Of a stretch of 64,000 nt of DNA, positions 37,458 to 48,707 are shown piece after piece. The notes beneath the pieces are model-generated. The model did no database searches. It had not been told where the DNA came from and was given only the letters and a program-made list of their open reading frames with translations. Positions within the stretch are counted from its first letter, which is position 1. The number at the start of each line of letters is the position of its first letter. Origin of the DNA: Pardosa pseudoannulata (lineage: Eukaryota > Arthropoda > Arachnida > Araneae > Lycosidae); the NCBI GenBank assembly GCA_032207245.1, contig CM063500.1:81972625-82036624 (forward strand), read 5' to 3'. The position numbers and the translations under genes are program-made.

Positions 37458-38315
37458 CCCTTTAGCGGACAGTGGTTTCGCAATGAGACCACATTTAAAT
37501 ATCTTAATTTTTTCTTTACTTTTGTAGACTTATGAATGGTTTTTCAATTTTTTATGTTTTGACAATTTAAACCTTAATATATGACAGCACTACATCTAAT
37601 TTTTTTTTTCTTTTGGAATATATGTAATTAAACTTTCAGTAATTGGAAGTCAGTAATTGGATTTTTCTGACTTATAACTTCAAATAAAAGTATCTACCAA
37701 ACAACACTTATAAATCTTTAAGTTATTTATTTATTAAACTATTTTTTAAGATATTTATTTATTATACTATTTGTTAAGCTATTTATTTATTATACTATTT
37801 GCTTAACTGTTTATTTATTATACTGTTTGTTAAGCTATTTATTTATTATGCTGTTTATTAAGCTGTTTATTTATTATGCTACTTATACTATTTATTTATT
37901 ATGCTGTTTATTATACTATTTATTTATTATACTGTTTGTTAAGCTATATATTTATTATATTATTTTTAAGTTATTTATATATTATACAATCTATTAAGCT
38001 ATTTATTTATTATATTATTTGTTAAGCTATTTATTTATTGTACTATTTGTTAAACTTTTTATTTATTGTACTATTTTAAGAATAGTTATTTATTGTTCTT
38101 ACAATATAATTAAAATTTTAAAAAGCATTATATTCACGCTGTACAAGTTGATGGTTTTATCAGTTTAATTACATCTCAAACGCTCCTAAAGGTATGCCCC
38201 TCTAAGAAATTTGAGAAAAAATTTTATATATTTTACATTTATAAGGTTCATAGATAATATTTATAAACTAATTTCATTAAATTCCAAAGAATTTATGTTT
38301 GTGACCTTCAAAGGA
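37458..38315. mobile_element. TTAA-flanked, piggyBac-like MITE inside a SINE (858 bp)
   Basis: TTAA occurs on both sides (37454-37457 and 38316-38319), and removing the element plus one TTAA restores the SINE. The termini are CCCTTTAGCGGACAGTGG at the left and TCCTTTGAAGGTCACAAA read inward from the right, a short imperfect inverted repeat of the CCCTTT type typical of piggyBac. A quasi-palindrome, gtggtttcgcaatgagac continuing to cac, lies about 20 bp inside the left end. There is no coding content. Its interior is dominated by a ~29-bp minisatellite. Confidence 0.85.
37721..38095. repeat. ~27-29-bp minisatellite inside the TTAA element
   Basis: About thirteen copies of aagctatttatttattatac followed by tatttgtt. 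Variable units alternate tatt and tgtt and occasionally lack one segment. Confidence 0.88.
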
Positions 38316-38404
38316 TTAAGCAGGAGGTCCGGATCTCATTAACTCTCGTATTGCAAAGAATTACACCATTGCACTCCAAACCAAAACAACCTATCTTTCA
38401 ATTT

Positions 38405-38575
38405 TTCACTTTTGAAAATTATCAGTTACAGTGCTGATCTTAAATTACCAAAACGTGTTCCCTTTTTAAAATTATCCATTACAGTGCTGATCTTTAAATA
38501 CCAAAAGGTGTTCCCTTTTCAAAATTATCAGTTACAGTTGATCTTTAAATACCAAAATGTGTAAAGTCTATACGT
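38405..38575. repeat. 53-bp unit, three tandem copies, derived from satellite A
   Basis: aaaattatcagttacagtgc recurs at 38415, 38468 and 38521, each followed by tgatctttaaataccaaaa. The unit aligns with the ttcaatttagaaaattataa part of satellite A, so the satellite continues on this side of the SINE. Confidence 0.85.
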
Positions 38576-38724
38576 TACTGACTATCACAAAACTCGTCAT
38601 TTTTACAAGCAATTGTAAATACTTCTCCACTTTTTTATATTATCGCTAAATTTAAAGTAAATTATGTAATTTAAATAGGATTAACCTGTTCTGTCCCCGG
38701 TGAAGACAAAAATTCTAAAACTTA

Positions 38725-39040
38725 TTCAAAATTAATAAAAATTGTTTTTTACGTTTATTTATCATTATTTAGGCCCTTTTCGGATTTTTAATGCAATTCA
38801 TTTATTTTTAAAACGTTTATTTTTATTTTCTCAAAATTTTTAACTTTCTCGTTTCTGATCATTATTATTCAATAAACAAAAATCTATAACACCTAAACTA
38901 AGTTAATAAAAATTACTGTTCTATTTAAAAATTATTATTTAGGCCCCTTTTGGATTTTTAGTACAATTTATTTATTTTTAAAACTTATATTTTTATTTTT
39001 CCAAAAATTTTCAAATTTTTTCGATCTTGCTCAATATTGT
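38725..39040. repeat. ~170-bp direct duplication
   Basis: The block ttatttaggcccctttt(t/c)ggatttttag..caattyatttatttttaaaac occurs at about 38765 and 38935, with similar AT-rich flanks. It is not recognisably satellite A. Confidence 0.8.
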
Positions 39041-39319
39041 TCTAATTTTTTTCGGCTTATTTCGTACTGACGTCACTGGCCACAAAAATATTTTATGTCT
39101 TTCTATCTCTAAACTCTCTACTCTCTAGTTTTGTCCACCCTTCTATCCACCCTTCGAATCCACCCTTCTATCTATTTGCTCTTTTATGTGTTTATTTTTC
39201 GCTCGTTGTCATTTTTGTGCTTACTGACAGAAGCCTCTGGATTGAAGGGCTCGGCCCATATGGTCCAGTTGCATCACCACCTTTGAAGCCATTGAAATAG
39301 GCTTTACACATTTGAACAA

Positions 39320-39570
39320 AACTTTCAGGACAATATAAAAATACAAACAATAAAATTTTTAATTTTGTACTAATACATTTTTAATCCTCTTAGTAAAGAA
39401 ACCTATAATAAATTTTAAAAATCTAAAAATTTCTTTATACTTTATCTTTCATCTTTATGTATAAGCATAGTGCCTAAAACTATGTTTGTAAGCAGTAAAT
39501 ATTGAAAAAAATTTTTGGACTATTAAAGAGAGTGACTTTGAGTAAGTCATTTGAGCATTATTCAACAAAA
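39320..39570 (+). repeat. Satellite A remnant
   Basis: The order ttaatcctcttagtaaagaa, tatctttatgtataagca, cctaaaactatgtttgtaag, agtaaatattgaaa, agagagtgactttgagtaa matches the satellite A block before and around the aaatttacaaagagaatgac landmark. This is the last recognisable piece of the array in this direction. Confidence 0.7.
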
Positions 39571-41070
39571 TGTTATTAGTTTACATGTTCCCCTTAAAAC
39601 TTCTAAAAATTGCTTTAAAAATTATGTTTTGTTCGCGACAAACAAAGGCAGAGACTTAACGAGCAAACGCGGAAATGCATACATACTATTGCAGCTACCA
39701 ACTTTCAGGATGGTATTTACTTTTTGAAAAAATACACCTCGTAGATTTAAAAGACTAGCAAGTTTCGACTTAACTTGCATTATTAAATTTAAGAAAGGCC
39801 AAATTTCTGAAGTCAAACTATCTCCGCTAGTTTATTTTAATTCCATTGTAACTAAGTTGCAGTAGGGTAAGGTAACACTAATAGAGCACTGTAGGAAGAT
39901 AATGAGAAAGTCATGGGTGAGTTATAATTTTGAAAGATGAAAAAGCTTAGAAAGGTAATCAGGGAGTCCGCCCAACGATAGTTAAGGATTAACTAATCAA
40001 CAAGTCAACAAAATAATACCTAAAAATGTTCAAGGTATAATTTAAATAATAATAAAGAGAAGTTAAAAAGGAAACTTGAAATTGAAGAAAAGGAAAATTT
40101 TATAATTTAACAGAATATTTACCAATCATTAAATATTTACCAATCACAGAATATTTACCAATCATTACTGAATTAGAAATTAAATAAGCACAAAAACAAA
40201 TAGATAAAGCGTAATATTGATTTGAAGACAAAGGTAGGCAAATTATGAATTAAATTATCATCTATCACCTTTTCTCCTGCAATGCTTAGATGAATGTGCA
40301 AAATAAATAAATAAATAAAATAAGTAAAACTATGGATTAAGCACTATGTCCTAGGCACGAAAATGTGTGCAGTATAAATACTAAGAAAATTCTATTAATA
40401 ATTTATTTAAAAGACCACCTAAAGTATGTGAATTTAATATAAAAATAAATTGTAACATTTGAATTAATTGGAATGCTTTCACCTTCCAAACTGAATTGTG
40501 TCCTGGATACAAATATTACTTAGTCAGTACTTTAATGCAATTACTAACTTTCTTAGCTATTTATTTTAAAGATACTTACATACGTATTTTGAACATACCA
40601 TTTATTATACAAGAAAATTTTCAAATTGTTCAATTAATTTTAAACTTTCTTACTAATATTTAAATTAGCATTGAACAATTAATACGTACACATATAGATA
40701 TAACACAGACAAATAAATCATGTTAAAATAGTCAATTACTTTTAAATTTGCTATCAATTAATTCTTCATCTCTTTACAAATTTGAAAATTTTGTCTACTA
40801 TAACAACTGGAATCATATGAATAGTAAAATTTCCTTCACCGAATTCCTGACAAAGTTATCAGTACTTATGTAAGAAATTACTGTAATATAAGAAATACTG
40901 TAAAAACTAATAACAATAAAAGTTGTTGCACATTTAGGGAATGACTCAAGGGAATTTCCCTATTGGGGAGAAATGCAACCCTCCGTAAACTAGAAAATAA
41001 AACCAGTGATATATAACGATGTTTCTCATGACAACTGAACAAACACTGTGGCAGGTGAAAAATGGACAGT
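39571..41070. other. AT-rich interval without a recognised gene
   Basis: I see only a short triplication of aatatttaccaatca at 40114-40165 and an aaat microsatellite at 40307-40325. A 64-codon minus-strand frame at 39622-39816 and an 80-codon frame at 40878-41120 show no domain that I recognise. Confidence 0.5.
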
Positions 41071-41628
41071 GGGGAGGGGAAGTGCCTGGTTGATATTTCA
41101 ACCAGAGCCGTCTTTTTCAACTCCTCTTCTTAGCCCACTCTCCTGTTTCTAATCATGGATCTTGTTGGTGCTTCAACCACATTTGGCGAAATTGGCGTGC
41201 TTGCAGCTTGCGTGCGTGGCGTGCTTGCAGCGTGGCGTTTGAAATCTGGCGAGGGGATCGTAACTCAACAAATTGATTCTTAATCAAAAACAACATTTTG
41301 AGGAAAAATTTTTCAAAATTTGATTATTTTAAATACTTTTAATAATAAATTTTTAATAAATTAAATTAAATTAAATTAAATTAAATAATAAATTTTTAGA
41401 TACTTGGTAAATTCTTTTTCCAATTTTTAAGTAAATCGACCGATCTTTGCAGAACACGTTAGATACTTATTTTTTATTTCAATTTTTCAAGTAAATCGAC
41501 CGATGTTTGCAGAACACGTATTTTGAGTGGAGGTTGAAGAGGAGTTGTAAAATTGAAATTTTTTTTTCAAATCTCTTATTGTAAACTTCACCTTCTGGTA
41601 GATATTTCAACCACCCGCCGCGAGAGGG
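41071..41628. mobile_element. Putative TTAA (piggyBac-like) MITE with a degraded left end
   Basis: The right end, read inward, is TTAA (41629-41632) followed by CCCTCTCGCGGCGGGTGG and the quasi-palindrome tggttgaaatatctacca. A mirrored counterpart, ctggttgatatttcaaccag, lies at 41086-41105. Further inverted similarity (tcaactcctcttc at 41119 against gaagaggagttg at 41537) links the two ends. I cannot find the left TTAA. The interior has a ttaaa pentamer run near 41355 and a duplicated ~65-bp block ending cgaccgatctttgcagaaca and cgaccgatgtttgcagaaca (41437, 41498). Confidence 0.5.
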
Positions 41629-41967
41629 TTAAAATGTAATTATTTTATTTTATCATGTTCGATTCTAAAGCTGATATGTTGCGTACATTTATAGGCCCTA
41701 AAATTCTGATTCCTCTTTATGATTTTAGCTTCTTTTCCGGGTTTTTTTGTTTTATTTAAAACGAGATATAGCATATTTCGTTCAGTTCGATCTATAAAAC
41801 CATGCATAGCACTAAGAACAAGAAATGACGTCCTGAAACAAGAAATTTTTCTATGGTATATGAAGAAAAATTGCTCCTTCAAAAAAAAATATTTTTTAAA
41901 CTAATCACGTTATAGAAGCCTTCTATTACACTCATTAAAATTGAAGAATAATACAATAAAACTATCT

Positions 41968-42201
41968 TTACTTTTTTGTGTTATTTTGTCCCGTATGCAG
42001 CAATGTACACTGCACAGTGTGCTGAAAAACACTGTCTGGATCGCCACTGTTGTAGATAGTGGTGATTTCGGCTTTATTAGCTCTTCGGTCACGTTGAACA
42101 ATGCATAGAAATCTCCGGTGTCTTCTGAACACACCGTTGCCGGAAACTTGTCGTTTCACCATCCATACACCACTTTCTATATGTGCTTTCAACAACAGCA
42201 C
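41968..42201 (-). pseudogene. Tc1-family transposase fragment (DNA-binding region)
   Basis: The minus-strand frame contains RRFLCIVQRDRRANKAEITT then IYNSGDPDSVFQHTVQCTLL. This resembles the second helix-turn-helix of arthropod Tc1 transposases (typically RDRRAN..EITT, then VS.RTVQRTLL.MG). No catalytic motif, inverted repeats or flanking TA pair was found, so it is an isolated relic. The similarity is from memory of the family pattern. Confidence 0.6.
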
Positions 42202-42639
42202 ACTAAACGCAACGTTACTGATATTGACGCTCTCAATCGTCGAGCCATAAAGATTTGACTTCGTCGAAGTCCCATAAATCAGCTGCTTTTTCCTTTATGT
42301 AACTAATTGCTTTATGTTTGGAAAGGCAATGCGCATCAGCTTTATATTCTCCGACATCAGTCGCGCAAGCTCAGTGTCCTGGAGGAGCCCATTCTTATAA
42401 ATGGAGCTTGGTCATTATGTAATTGATCGTTGGTGTATATTAATAAGGTATGTTCGGGATTGTTGTAAGTACACATTATATAACCAAATAACCAATATTT
42501 GATTCAGAAAAAAATTTAAAAGCATTAAAATTCCCAATTCCATTATCAATGAAATGATGATTTTAACGGTTAGTTACTTATATAATAAAGGTGTTTAGAT
42601 AAAGTACCACTCGCCGTTTCACAAAGCTGTTCATTATTT
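42202..42639. other. Unannotated, slightly less AT-rich DNA
   Basis: This piece carries CG-containing segments such as catcagtcgcgcaagctcag but no recognisable ORF, repeat or terminus. It may be further transposon debris linked to the Tc1 fragment. Confidence 0.35.
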
Positions 42640-42885
42640 CATAATGAAACTCTTTGAACTCAACACAACCGCATTTGATACCAATGAATTCAAATTTGTG
42701 AATTTGTATAGTAGGCAGGCATTTGAAAAAAATTATCTTTATATAACATCTTGGGTCTTCGCGCTTATCGATCGATCTGAGTAATTAATCGTCTCAAATT
42801 ACACTACATTTATTCCAAAATGTAACGAAGATTTAATATTATATTACCAGTAGTATAATGTTTTTTAAGAAACGCAATTTGATAT
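42640..42885 (+). repeat. Isolated fragment of satellite B
   Basis: The order ttgataccaatgaattcaaa, tttgtgaatttgta, caggcatttgaaaa, then gatttaatattatattacca and gtagtataatg parallels the start of the satellite B array at 50000-50200. It lies about 7 kb from that array. Confidence 0.75.
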
Positions 42886-43504
42886 ACATTTTGGGAGTAA
42901 GATCCACTTAAATTCCACCTATCTCATTGAGTTTCCCGTTAGCGAACAAAGGCATATATATACTCAAGCATTTTCCTAAAATGTTTTTCTGGACAGGTTA
43001 AGTTTGATATTCACACAACTCTTTATCTCGATTTTTTTCTCAATTGCTGAAATTTCTTTAAACTTCGCATACAAAAAGTTTAAGAAAAAATTATTAAACT
43101 TAATTCATTCACCATGCTTCAAAGTCAAATCTTTAGTCAAGTCAGTGGAAACATATCGATTTTAGACCCCACTAAAAGGTAAAACGTGTCATGTCACAGA
43201 AGATAATGCCTTTTATTTTCAGGCGCGTGTGCGGAAATATGTTGATTTTTTCCGCAGCCCCCTCTACGAGGTACCGAGAACTGATAATATTTATATATAT
43301 AAAATTCTTCTGTCTGTGCGTTTGTAATATAACTGCTTCTAAACGGCTGGATTGATTTTGATGAAATGTTTGTGTATGTAATTAAGTTGATTCGAGAATA
43401 GCTTAGATTCACAATTTCATACGATAGAAAATATTTTTTTATTAAAAATATAAACTTGCACTTTTATTGGGATTATTATTATAACGTCGCTTAAAACCCT
43501 TCTC

Positions 43505-43578
43505 TGCCAGTGACAGTGGTTAGCACAGCAGCCTTCAGTACGAGAAATCATAGGATCGAATTCCCGTTCAGGGGATTT
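43505..43578 (+). mobile_element. tRNA-like (SINE head) segment
   Basis: An A-box-like gtggttagcacagcagcc is followed by a B-box-like aggatcgaattcccg. It directly precedes the (AT)n tract. A second tRNA-like piece with ctaggttcgaatctt lies at 46243-46310. Neither folds into an obvious intact tRNA by eye. Confidence 0.55.
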
Positions 43579-43587
43579 GGCTATGGT

Positions 43588-44501
<914 letters not shown>

Positions 44502-44502
44502 G

Positions 44503-44888
44503 TGCGGGAAAGATGTAGTAGAATTTCCCATTTGTTTGATAATCACACCACACATTTTGTATAATGCTGTTTGGCAAATAATTTATGAGGTAAGTTCTTT
44601 CAATTTGGTATAAATGTAATCTAGATATTCCATTTGTTGCCATTACAATGTTTATTATTATTTAGAGTTGTTAATGTGTCCGTAGTAATCAGGAAAAGTT
44701 GTCCGTATTCGTTTGAGGACGCTGGGAGTTTGGCTATAATTCGTATTCAGTATTCAGAATTCTTTGTCAAGTGTTTTTTTACATTTTTTGCAGATAATCT
44801 ATGTAGAAAAACTAAAAAAAATAAATAGAAATAAAATACTTAAAACCTTAGAAGATGCAGCTGCTTATCTTTTTTTCTGAAGAACAGA
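44503..44888. other. Spacer before the piggyBac relic
   Basis: No recognisable feature. It may be the degraded 5' part of the piggyBac element, but I found no TTAA-bounded terminus. Confidence 0.4.
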
Positions 44889-45502
44889 ATGGCTCCTGAT
44901 GTCGATAATCTAACAGATGGAAAACAATTTGATGATAATTTGGGTTCTCCTGTTATATCAGACGTTGCAGGTACATTAGAAATTACAATACCAGTTAATA
45001 ATCATGGCCCAGATAATAGCAGAATATATCATAATAATATTATTTTGGATAAAATAAAGGAAAATAATTCCCGTAAACGTAAAAGAAAAGAGTCAGTTGT
45101 ATGGAAAAAACTTTTAATGTTGTTGAATGAAACTTTTACCTTATTAGCAGAAAGATAAATATAACTGTTGTAAATGGCTATGTCATTTATAAAAAGATCC
45201 ATGGTTCTAAGTCGATGCCAATCAAAGATTTTAGAAGATATATTGCAGTAACCTTTTTGAAAAAGGGAGCCGATTCAAAAGCAATGTCAGGAATACCAAC
45301 AACAAAGGCAGTAACATAAGGATCCCATCTGCTTCCTGACGTAAAATTCGACAACATTCAGCATGTTATTGGCAAGTGGTAGACACAAATACGTTGCCAA
45401 TATGATAACTGTTCTTCAAAACCTAGAACATATTGTATGAAATGCAATGCGACATTATGTATCCAATATTTTCCTCTTTTTCATACAAAACATGAACCTT
45501 AA
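44889..45502 (+). pseudogene. piggyBac transposase relic: acidic N-terminus joined to the Cys-rich C-terminus
   Basis: The frame at 44889 begins MAPDVDNLTDGKQFDDN, continues SDVAGTLEI and KRKRKESVVW, and looks like the acidic leader plus basic patch of piggyBac transposases. It breaks near 45158. In another frame from 45173 comes NGYVIYKKIHG, DFRRYIAVTFLKKG, then, past two stops, RCQYDNCSSKPRTYCMKCNA and TLCIQYFPLFHTKHEP. This is the zinc-binding Cys/His C-terminus, ending at the stop TAA (45500-45502). The whole catalytic middle (about 300 residues in the family) is deleted. The stop codon overlaps the TTAA into which the next element is inserted. Confidence 0.85.
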
Positions 45503-45783
45503 CACTAGATTGCCCAAGGCAGTCATTTTGACTGTTTCTTAATTTCAATTAGAAAAAAAATTATGAAATATAATGACACAATTTCTTAGAATTTGGTGAC
45601 TTTTTCTATAACATATAAATAGATTTGTGAATAATTGTAGTTACTTCCACCCTCCTTTATTATATAATATTAAAAATTAATTTTAAACAAATTTCTGTAC
45701 ATATTTGTTATTTTTTCACAATGCTGTCATTTTGACTGTTTTGGGGCAATATAGGTATACAAGAAATCTCGGGCAATCTAGTG
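45503..45783. mobile_element. piggyBac-type MITE, 281 bp
   Basis: TTAA flanks both ends (45499-45502 and 45784-45787). The termini are inverted repeats CACTAGATTGCCCAAG and CACTAGATTGCCCGAG. The motif agtcattttgactg occurs inside both ends. It shares the CACTAGA start and the gtcattttgac motif with the piggyBac relic at 30373-31279. No coding content. Confidence 0.93.
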
Positions 45784-45787
45784 TTAA

Positions 45788-46449
45788 AGATGTTAAATAG
45801 AAAGTTTTCTTGTATGTATAAAAATAATTTTAACGTTATTTTGCCTATTGCTTGATTTATACATTAAAACTGTATAATTTTATGTAAAAAAAATCATTTT
45901 TAAAATGTTTACATTTTTACATACAAATACCCAGCGTCATCAAATGAGGACTGTTTAAAAAGCATTGTTGCAGTTAAAAAATTTCAAAATGCTTTTAAAA
46001 TACTCTTAATTTATGCATTTCTACCCATATCTATCAATTTCAAGGAAAAATTCAAAAATTTGTTAATTTGGGCGTTAAAAGATTAAGCGTTTTCTTTCAT
46101 TCAATCAGTGCAATAACAATGATTCCTTTTATTTCTGCGATTTTAAAATTTCTTGCTGACTCTCTTTCGGTTTGATCGAATATCACTGGTTATCTAATAC
46201 ATAATAGATTACAATAGTTGTCAGTTCTGACGTAAATTTTTAACGTTTAACTGTAAGCGTAACGGGTTTCAATACAAGAAGGCCTAGGTTCGAATCTTTG
46301 TGGGAACTTTAATTTAATCTAATTACGTTTGCAGTAAATGTACACTTGGTCAAATATTTTTAAAATATTTCTTTCCTTGCTTTTCCGTCAAAATGGTCCA
46401 ATTTATAATTTATTTAAAAACATTTTACAAATTTTGGATTTACAGTGTT
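45788..46449. other. AT-rich interval with one tRNA-like patch
   Basis: The only motif is the tRNA-like segment at 46243-46310 (taagcgtaacggg, then ctaggttcgaatctt). A ttgggcgttaa near 46065-46075 resembles a piggyBac-type end and could be the right end of the 44.9-kb relic, but I found no partner. Confidence 0.4.
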
Positions 46450-46890
46450 AAAGCAGGACAACGTCTGTCGGGTCGCTAGTATTATATACAATTTATACAG
46501 GATATTATAAAGAATATTTAAAGCAAGCAGAACAAGTCGCAGTGAAGAAAATCATATATATGGGAAACAAACAACTTTTTACTAATGCCTAGTGCACATA
46601 AACTGTTCCCATAGCAAACGCAGAGTAATTAAGTAAGAAATCTGTCAGACAAAGATCTTTTTTAGCTCTTAAAGCAGGACAACGTCTGTCGGATCGTCTA
46701 TTATTATATAGAATTTATACAGTATATTATAATGAATTTTTAAAGTAAACAGAACAAGTCACAGTGAAGAAATTCATACATATGGGAAAAAATCTTTTTA
46801 CTAATGTCTAGTTCGAGTGCACTTAAACTCTTCCCATAGCAAACACAGAGTGATTAAATAAGAAATCTGTTAGAAAAAGAAGTTTTTCTA
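46450..46890 (+). repeat. 221-bp direct duplication beginning with a Helitron-like 3' end
   Basis: aaagcaggacaacgtctgtc starts at 46450 and 46671. Both copies run through gaacaagtc(g/a)cagtgaagaa and cccatagcaaac(g/a)cagag. The first copy retains gggtcgctagt, the second has ggatcgtctat. Duplication of a Helitron terminus together with its flank is one explanation. Confidence 0.85.
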
Positions 46891-46989
46891 TAGAGGGTAG
46901 ATACTTTTTTCAACACATTGGTTAACAATGACTTCAAAGCAAATGATTACGGATCCAATTTTTTGAAAAGGATAAAGGCAAACATTATG

Positions 46990-47060
46990 CGTCTAGGTAA
47001 TTAAGGTGTCATTAGTCCTCGTGTAGTAAATCAGTAGATTGTTATGTTCCAAATCCCCCC
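46990..47060 (+). mobile_element. 3' fragment of the tRNA-SINE
   Basis: ggtgtcattagtcctcgtgt, then agtaaatcagtag and gttatgttccaaatcc, aligns with the tail of the intact SINE (gtctcattagccctcgtgtg, aacagtagacagtagcgctc). The tRNA head is absent. Confidence 0.7.
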
Positions 47061-47225
47061 AAAAAAATTTTGAGTAATTAAGGTTCTCAAATAAAGTTTA
47101 AGATCTATTACAATATTACAATTAACAAACGTAGTAATAAAAAAAGGAAATGAACTTCATATTGTTCAGATTGTTGAAGAATATAATAGTTTAATACCGA
47201 TTTCCATTAAGAAGAGTTTAATATA

Positions 47226-48043
47226 CACTGTCTACCAATAAGTATTTGGACACCTATGCAAATGACGATATCTGAAGTCCTAAGGTATGTCACGGCCTCC
47301 ACCATATACATCGTGTAGGAAACAGCATCGGCATTAGTCGCATGCAAGATGGAGATCTCTGATTTCGAAAGAGGTATAATTATCGGGTATCACAAATCTA
47401 GCCTATTTTTGAGGGGCATATCTAGCAATCTGAAGTACCCAATACTGACAGTGGCCTATGTGATTAAGAAGTGGAAGGTGAGCGGTGATTGTTGGAAAGT
47501 GCCCCGAGTCCGCAAACCAACGAAACTGGGAGATAGAGACAGACGAGTGCTATCCAGAGAATTTGGAAGAACCGCATCCAACTTTGGTCCCCATTCATGG
47601 TAAGCTCAACGCCGATACCTATGACAATGTGCTTCCTACGTTGTGCAGTTTTACGGGTTGGACACCTGTTACTTTCAGGGCTACAATGCCAGTTGTCAAG
47701 TTTCGAGATTAAACAAGGCTTGGTATGGTGCCAATGGAGTTCATCGAATGGACTAGCCTGCCCAGAGCCCAGACCTGAACCCTATGGTGAACCTCTGGCA
47801 CGAATTGGATCGCCGAATTAAGGGGTATCCTACTCGTCCAAAATCCGTGATGGAACTTGTACGTCTACTCGAAGCCGAGTGAAAGAAAATACCACTAGCT
47901 GTAATAGAAAGACTTGTGGAAAGTGTGCCCGGAGGGTTCCCTCTGTAATTGCCTCTCGTGGAGGCTCTACCAACTATTGATTTTGAATAAAGTTAGTTTT
48001 CCTTTTATATCACAGGTGTCCAAATACTTATTGGTAGACAATA
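47226..48043 (+). mobile_element. Tc1-type transposon, internally deleted (818 bp)
   Basis: The ends are CACTGTCTACCAATAAGTAT at the left and TATTGTCTACCAATAAGTAT read inward from the right, both continuing ttggacacct. TA lies outside each end (47224-47225 and 48044-48045). Inverted repeats of about 30 bp, TA target and the encoded relic all fit Tc1. The length is about half that of an autonomous copy. Confidence 0.93.
47349..47980 (+). pseudogene. Defective Tc1 transposase
   Basis: The N-terminal half starts MEISDFERGIIIGYHKSS, the first helix-turn-helix, followed by RVRKPTKLGDRDRRVLSREF, the second. The frame then jumps to late catalytic-domain sequence in other frames: GKLNADTYDNVLPTL, then degraded RAQTxNPM.NLWHELDRRIKG (usual form SPDLNPIEHLWDELDRRIK), YPTRPKSVMELVRLLEAE, and a C-terminus reading GGSTNY before the stop at 47978. 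The first Asp and most of the core are deleted. The NP region keeps the context of the second or third acidic residue. Confidence 0.88.
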
Positions 48044-48409
48044 TATAATCTCACTAATACATGTGTACATATAGAATGCTTCCTGTATTGAACAGAAAGA
48101 ATTTTACTTTGAATAACCATGAGTCTTGAATTTTGGTTTTCTTTTAAGTCAATTAATTAGTAGAAATGTTCAGCAGTAATCAATTATTGAATAAGGTAAT
48201 TACTTACCCTTTTTTTCTTTGCTCCTTTATTTTTTAATCCTTTTGATTTTGATTTGAAGACTCTATAAAATCCGAAATGATGGGCCGAAACAGAAGTCTA
48301 TTGTTGAATGAAACTGACTTTAATGATGAGACAAATCACAAGTAAAAATTGAAGGTACATAAAATTAATTTAGAATTAACCCCAATCCCAGTTTGGGTTG
48401 ACTTAAGAA
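48044..48409. other. Unannotated AT-rich DNA
   Basis: No recognisable coding or repeat structure. A sequence gaattaaccccaatcccagt with a following tttgggttgac near 48369-48400 looks like another TTAA end with a quasi-palindrome, but no second end was found. Confidence 0.35.
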
Positions 48410-48700
48410 TTGGCTTCCCCCTGCCAAGTGGGGGATAAAAAGCCAAATATGGTTTCCTGTCTCCGCGCCATGTTATTTCTTAGCTTATGTTCATTTCAAA
48501 GCTTGCTCTCTTTATGTAACCCTTTCATGGAATTTGAAATGCACCTAATTCCTATTGATTCTGTGGTTAAAGGCACTTTTAACACAACATTCAAACCGGT
48601 TAGACTTGTTTTCTACCATTTTGCCTTTGAATATAGTTCAAAGAACTTTACTTTTGTTTTTGTGACTTTATTCCCTCTGAGTGTTAGCTACGACTGTTAA
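48410..48700 (+). other. Uncharacterised 96-codon open frame
   Basis: The frame begins MASPCQVGDKKPNMVSCLRA and is rich in Phe, Leu and Ser with no domain I recognise. It lies just upstream of the zinc-ribbon fragment and may be the 5' part of the same degraded element. Chance is also plausible. I would not call it a host gene. Confidence 0.25.
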
Positions 48701-48707
48701 ATTAACT

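Larger units (their letters stand above)
37362..38392 (+). mobile_element. tRNA-derived SINE split by a TTAA element
   Basis: The 5' part (37362-37457) has gatggccgaatcgttaagcc, the B-box-like agttcgaattccac and ctgtttggaatctgctttaa. The 3' part (38320-38392) continues gcaggaggtccggatctcat, tcgtattgcaaagaattaca and ccaaaccaaaac. The target duplication atctttca flanks the whole (37354-37361 and 38393-38400). The break falls at the TTAA shared by other copies of this SINE (compare ggctttaagaagtagg at 53617). Confidence 0.9.
2440..38575 (+). repeat. Complex satellite A: degenerate tandem array with ~1.1-1.46 kb monomers
   Basis: One non-coding unit recurs head-to-tail throughout this interval. 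The landmark acattgcattttaa followed by ccagaa..ccgattctcat occurs near 2701, 3853, 5578, 9045, 10519, 11615, 12693, 14139, 15596, 17321, 18564, 19681, 22795, 24580, 27959, 29669, 30197, 31646, 32140 and 35840. Adjacent full copies are 1078-1457 bp apart; shorter spacings mark deleted forms. A second landmark, aaatttacaaagagaatgac, keeps the same phase. All copies lie in the same orientation and no terminal inverted repeats or target duplications bound them, which favours satellite over dispersed transposon. Divergence runs from identical patches to only loosely alignable copies. Insertions listed separately interrupt it, and it re-emerges at 39320-39570. Confidence 0.88.

Noticed and set aside
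39622..39816. Minus-strand frame as a transposase fragment
   Set aside because: The residues faintly resemble transposon-derived peptides, but I could not match a motif order, and no termini were found.
41719..41904. 61-codon plus-strand frame overlapping an 80-codon minus-strand frame
   Set aside because: There is no domain and no codon structure. They are overlapping chance frames.
48369..48400. Fifth TTAA end with a quasi-palindrome
   Set aside because: No partner end or duplicated TTAA was found, so the similarity may be chance.
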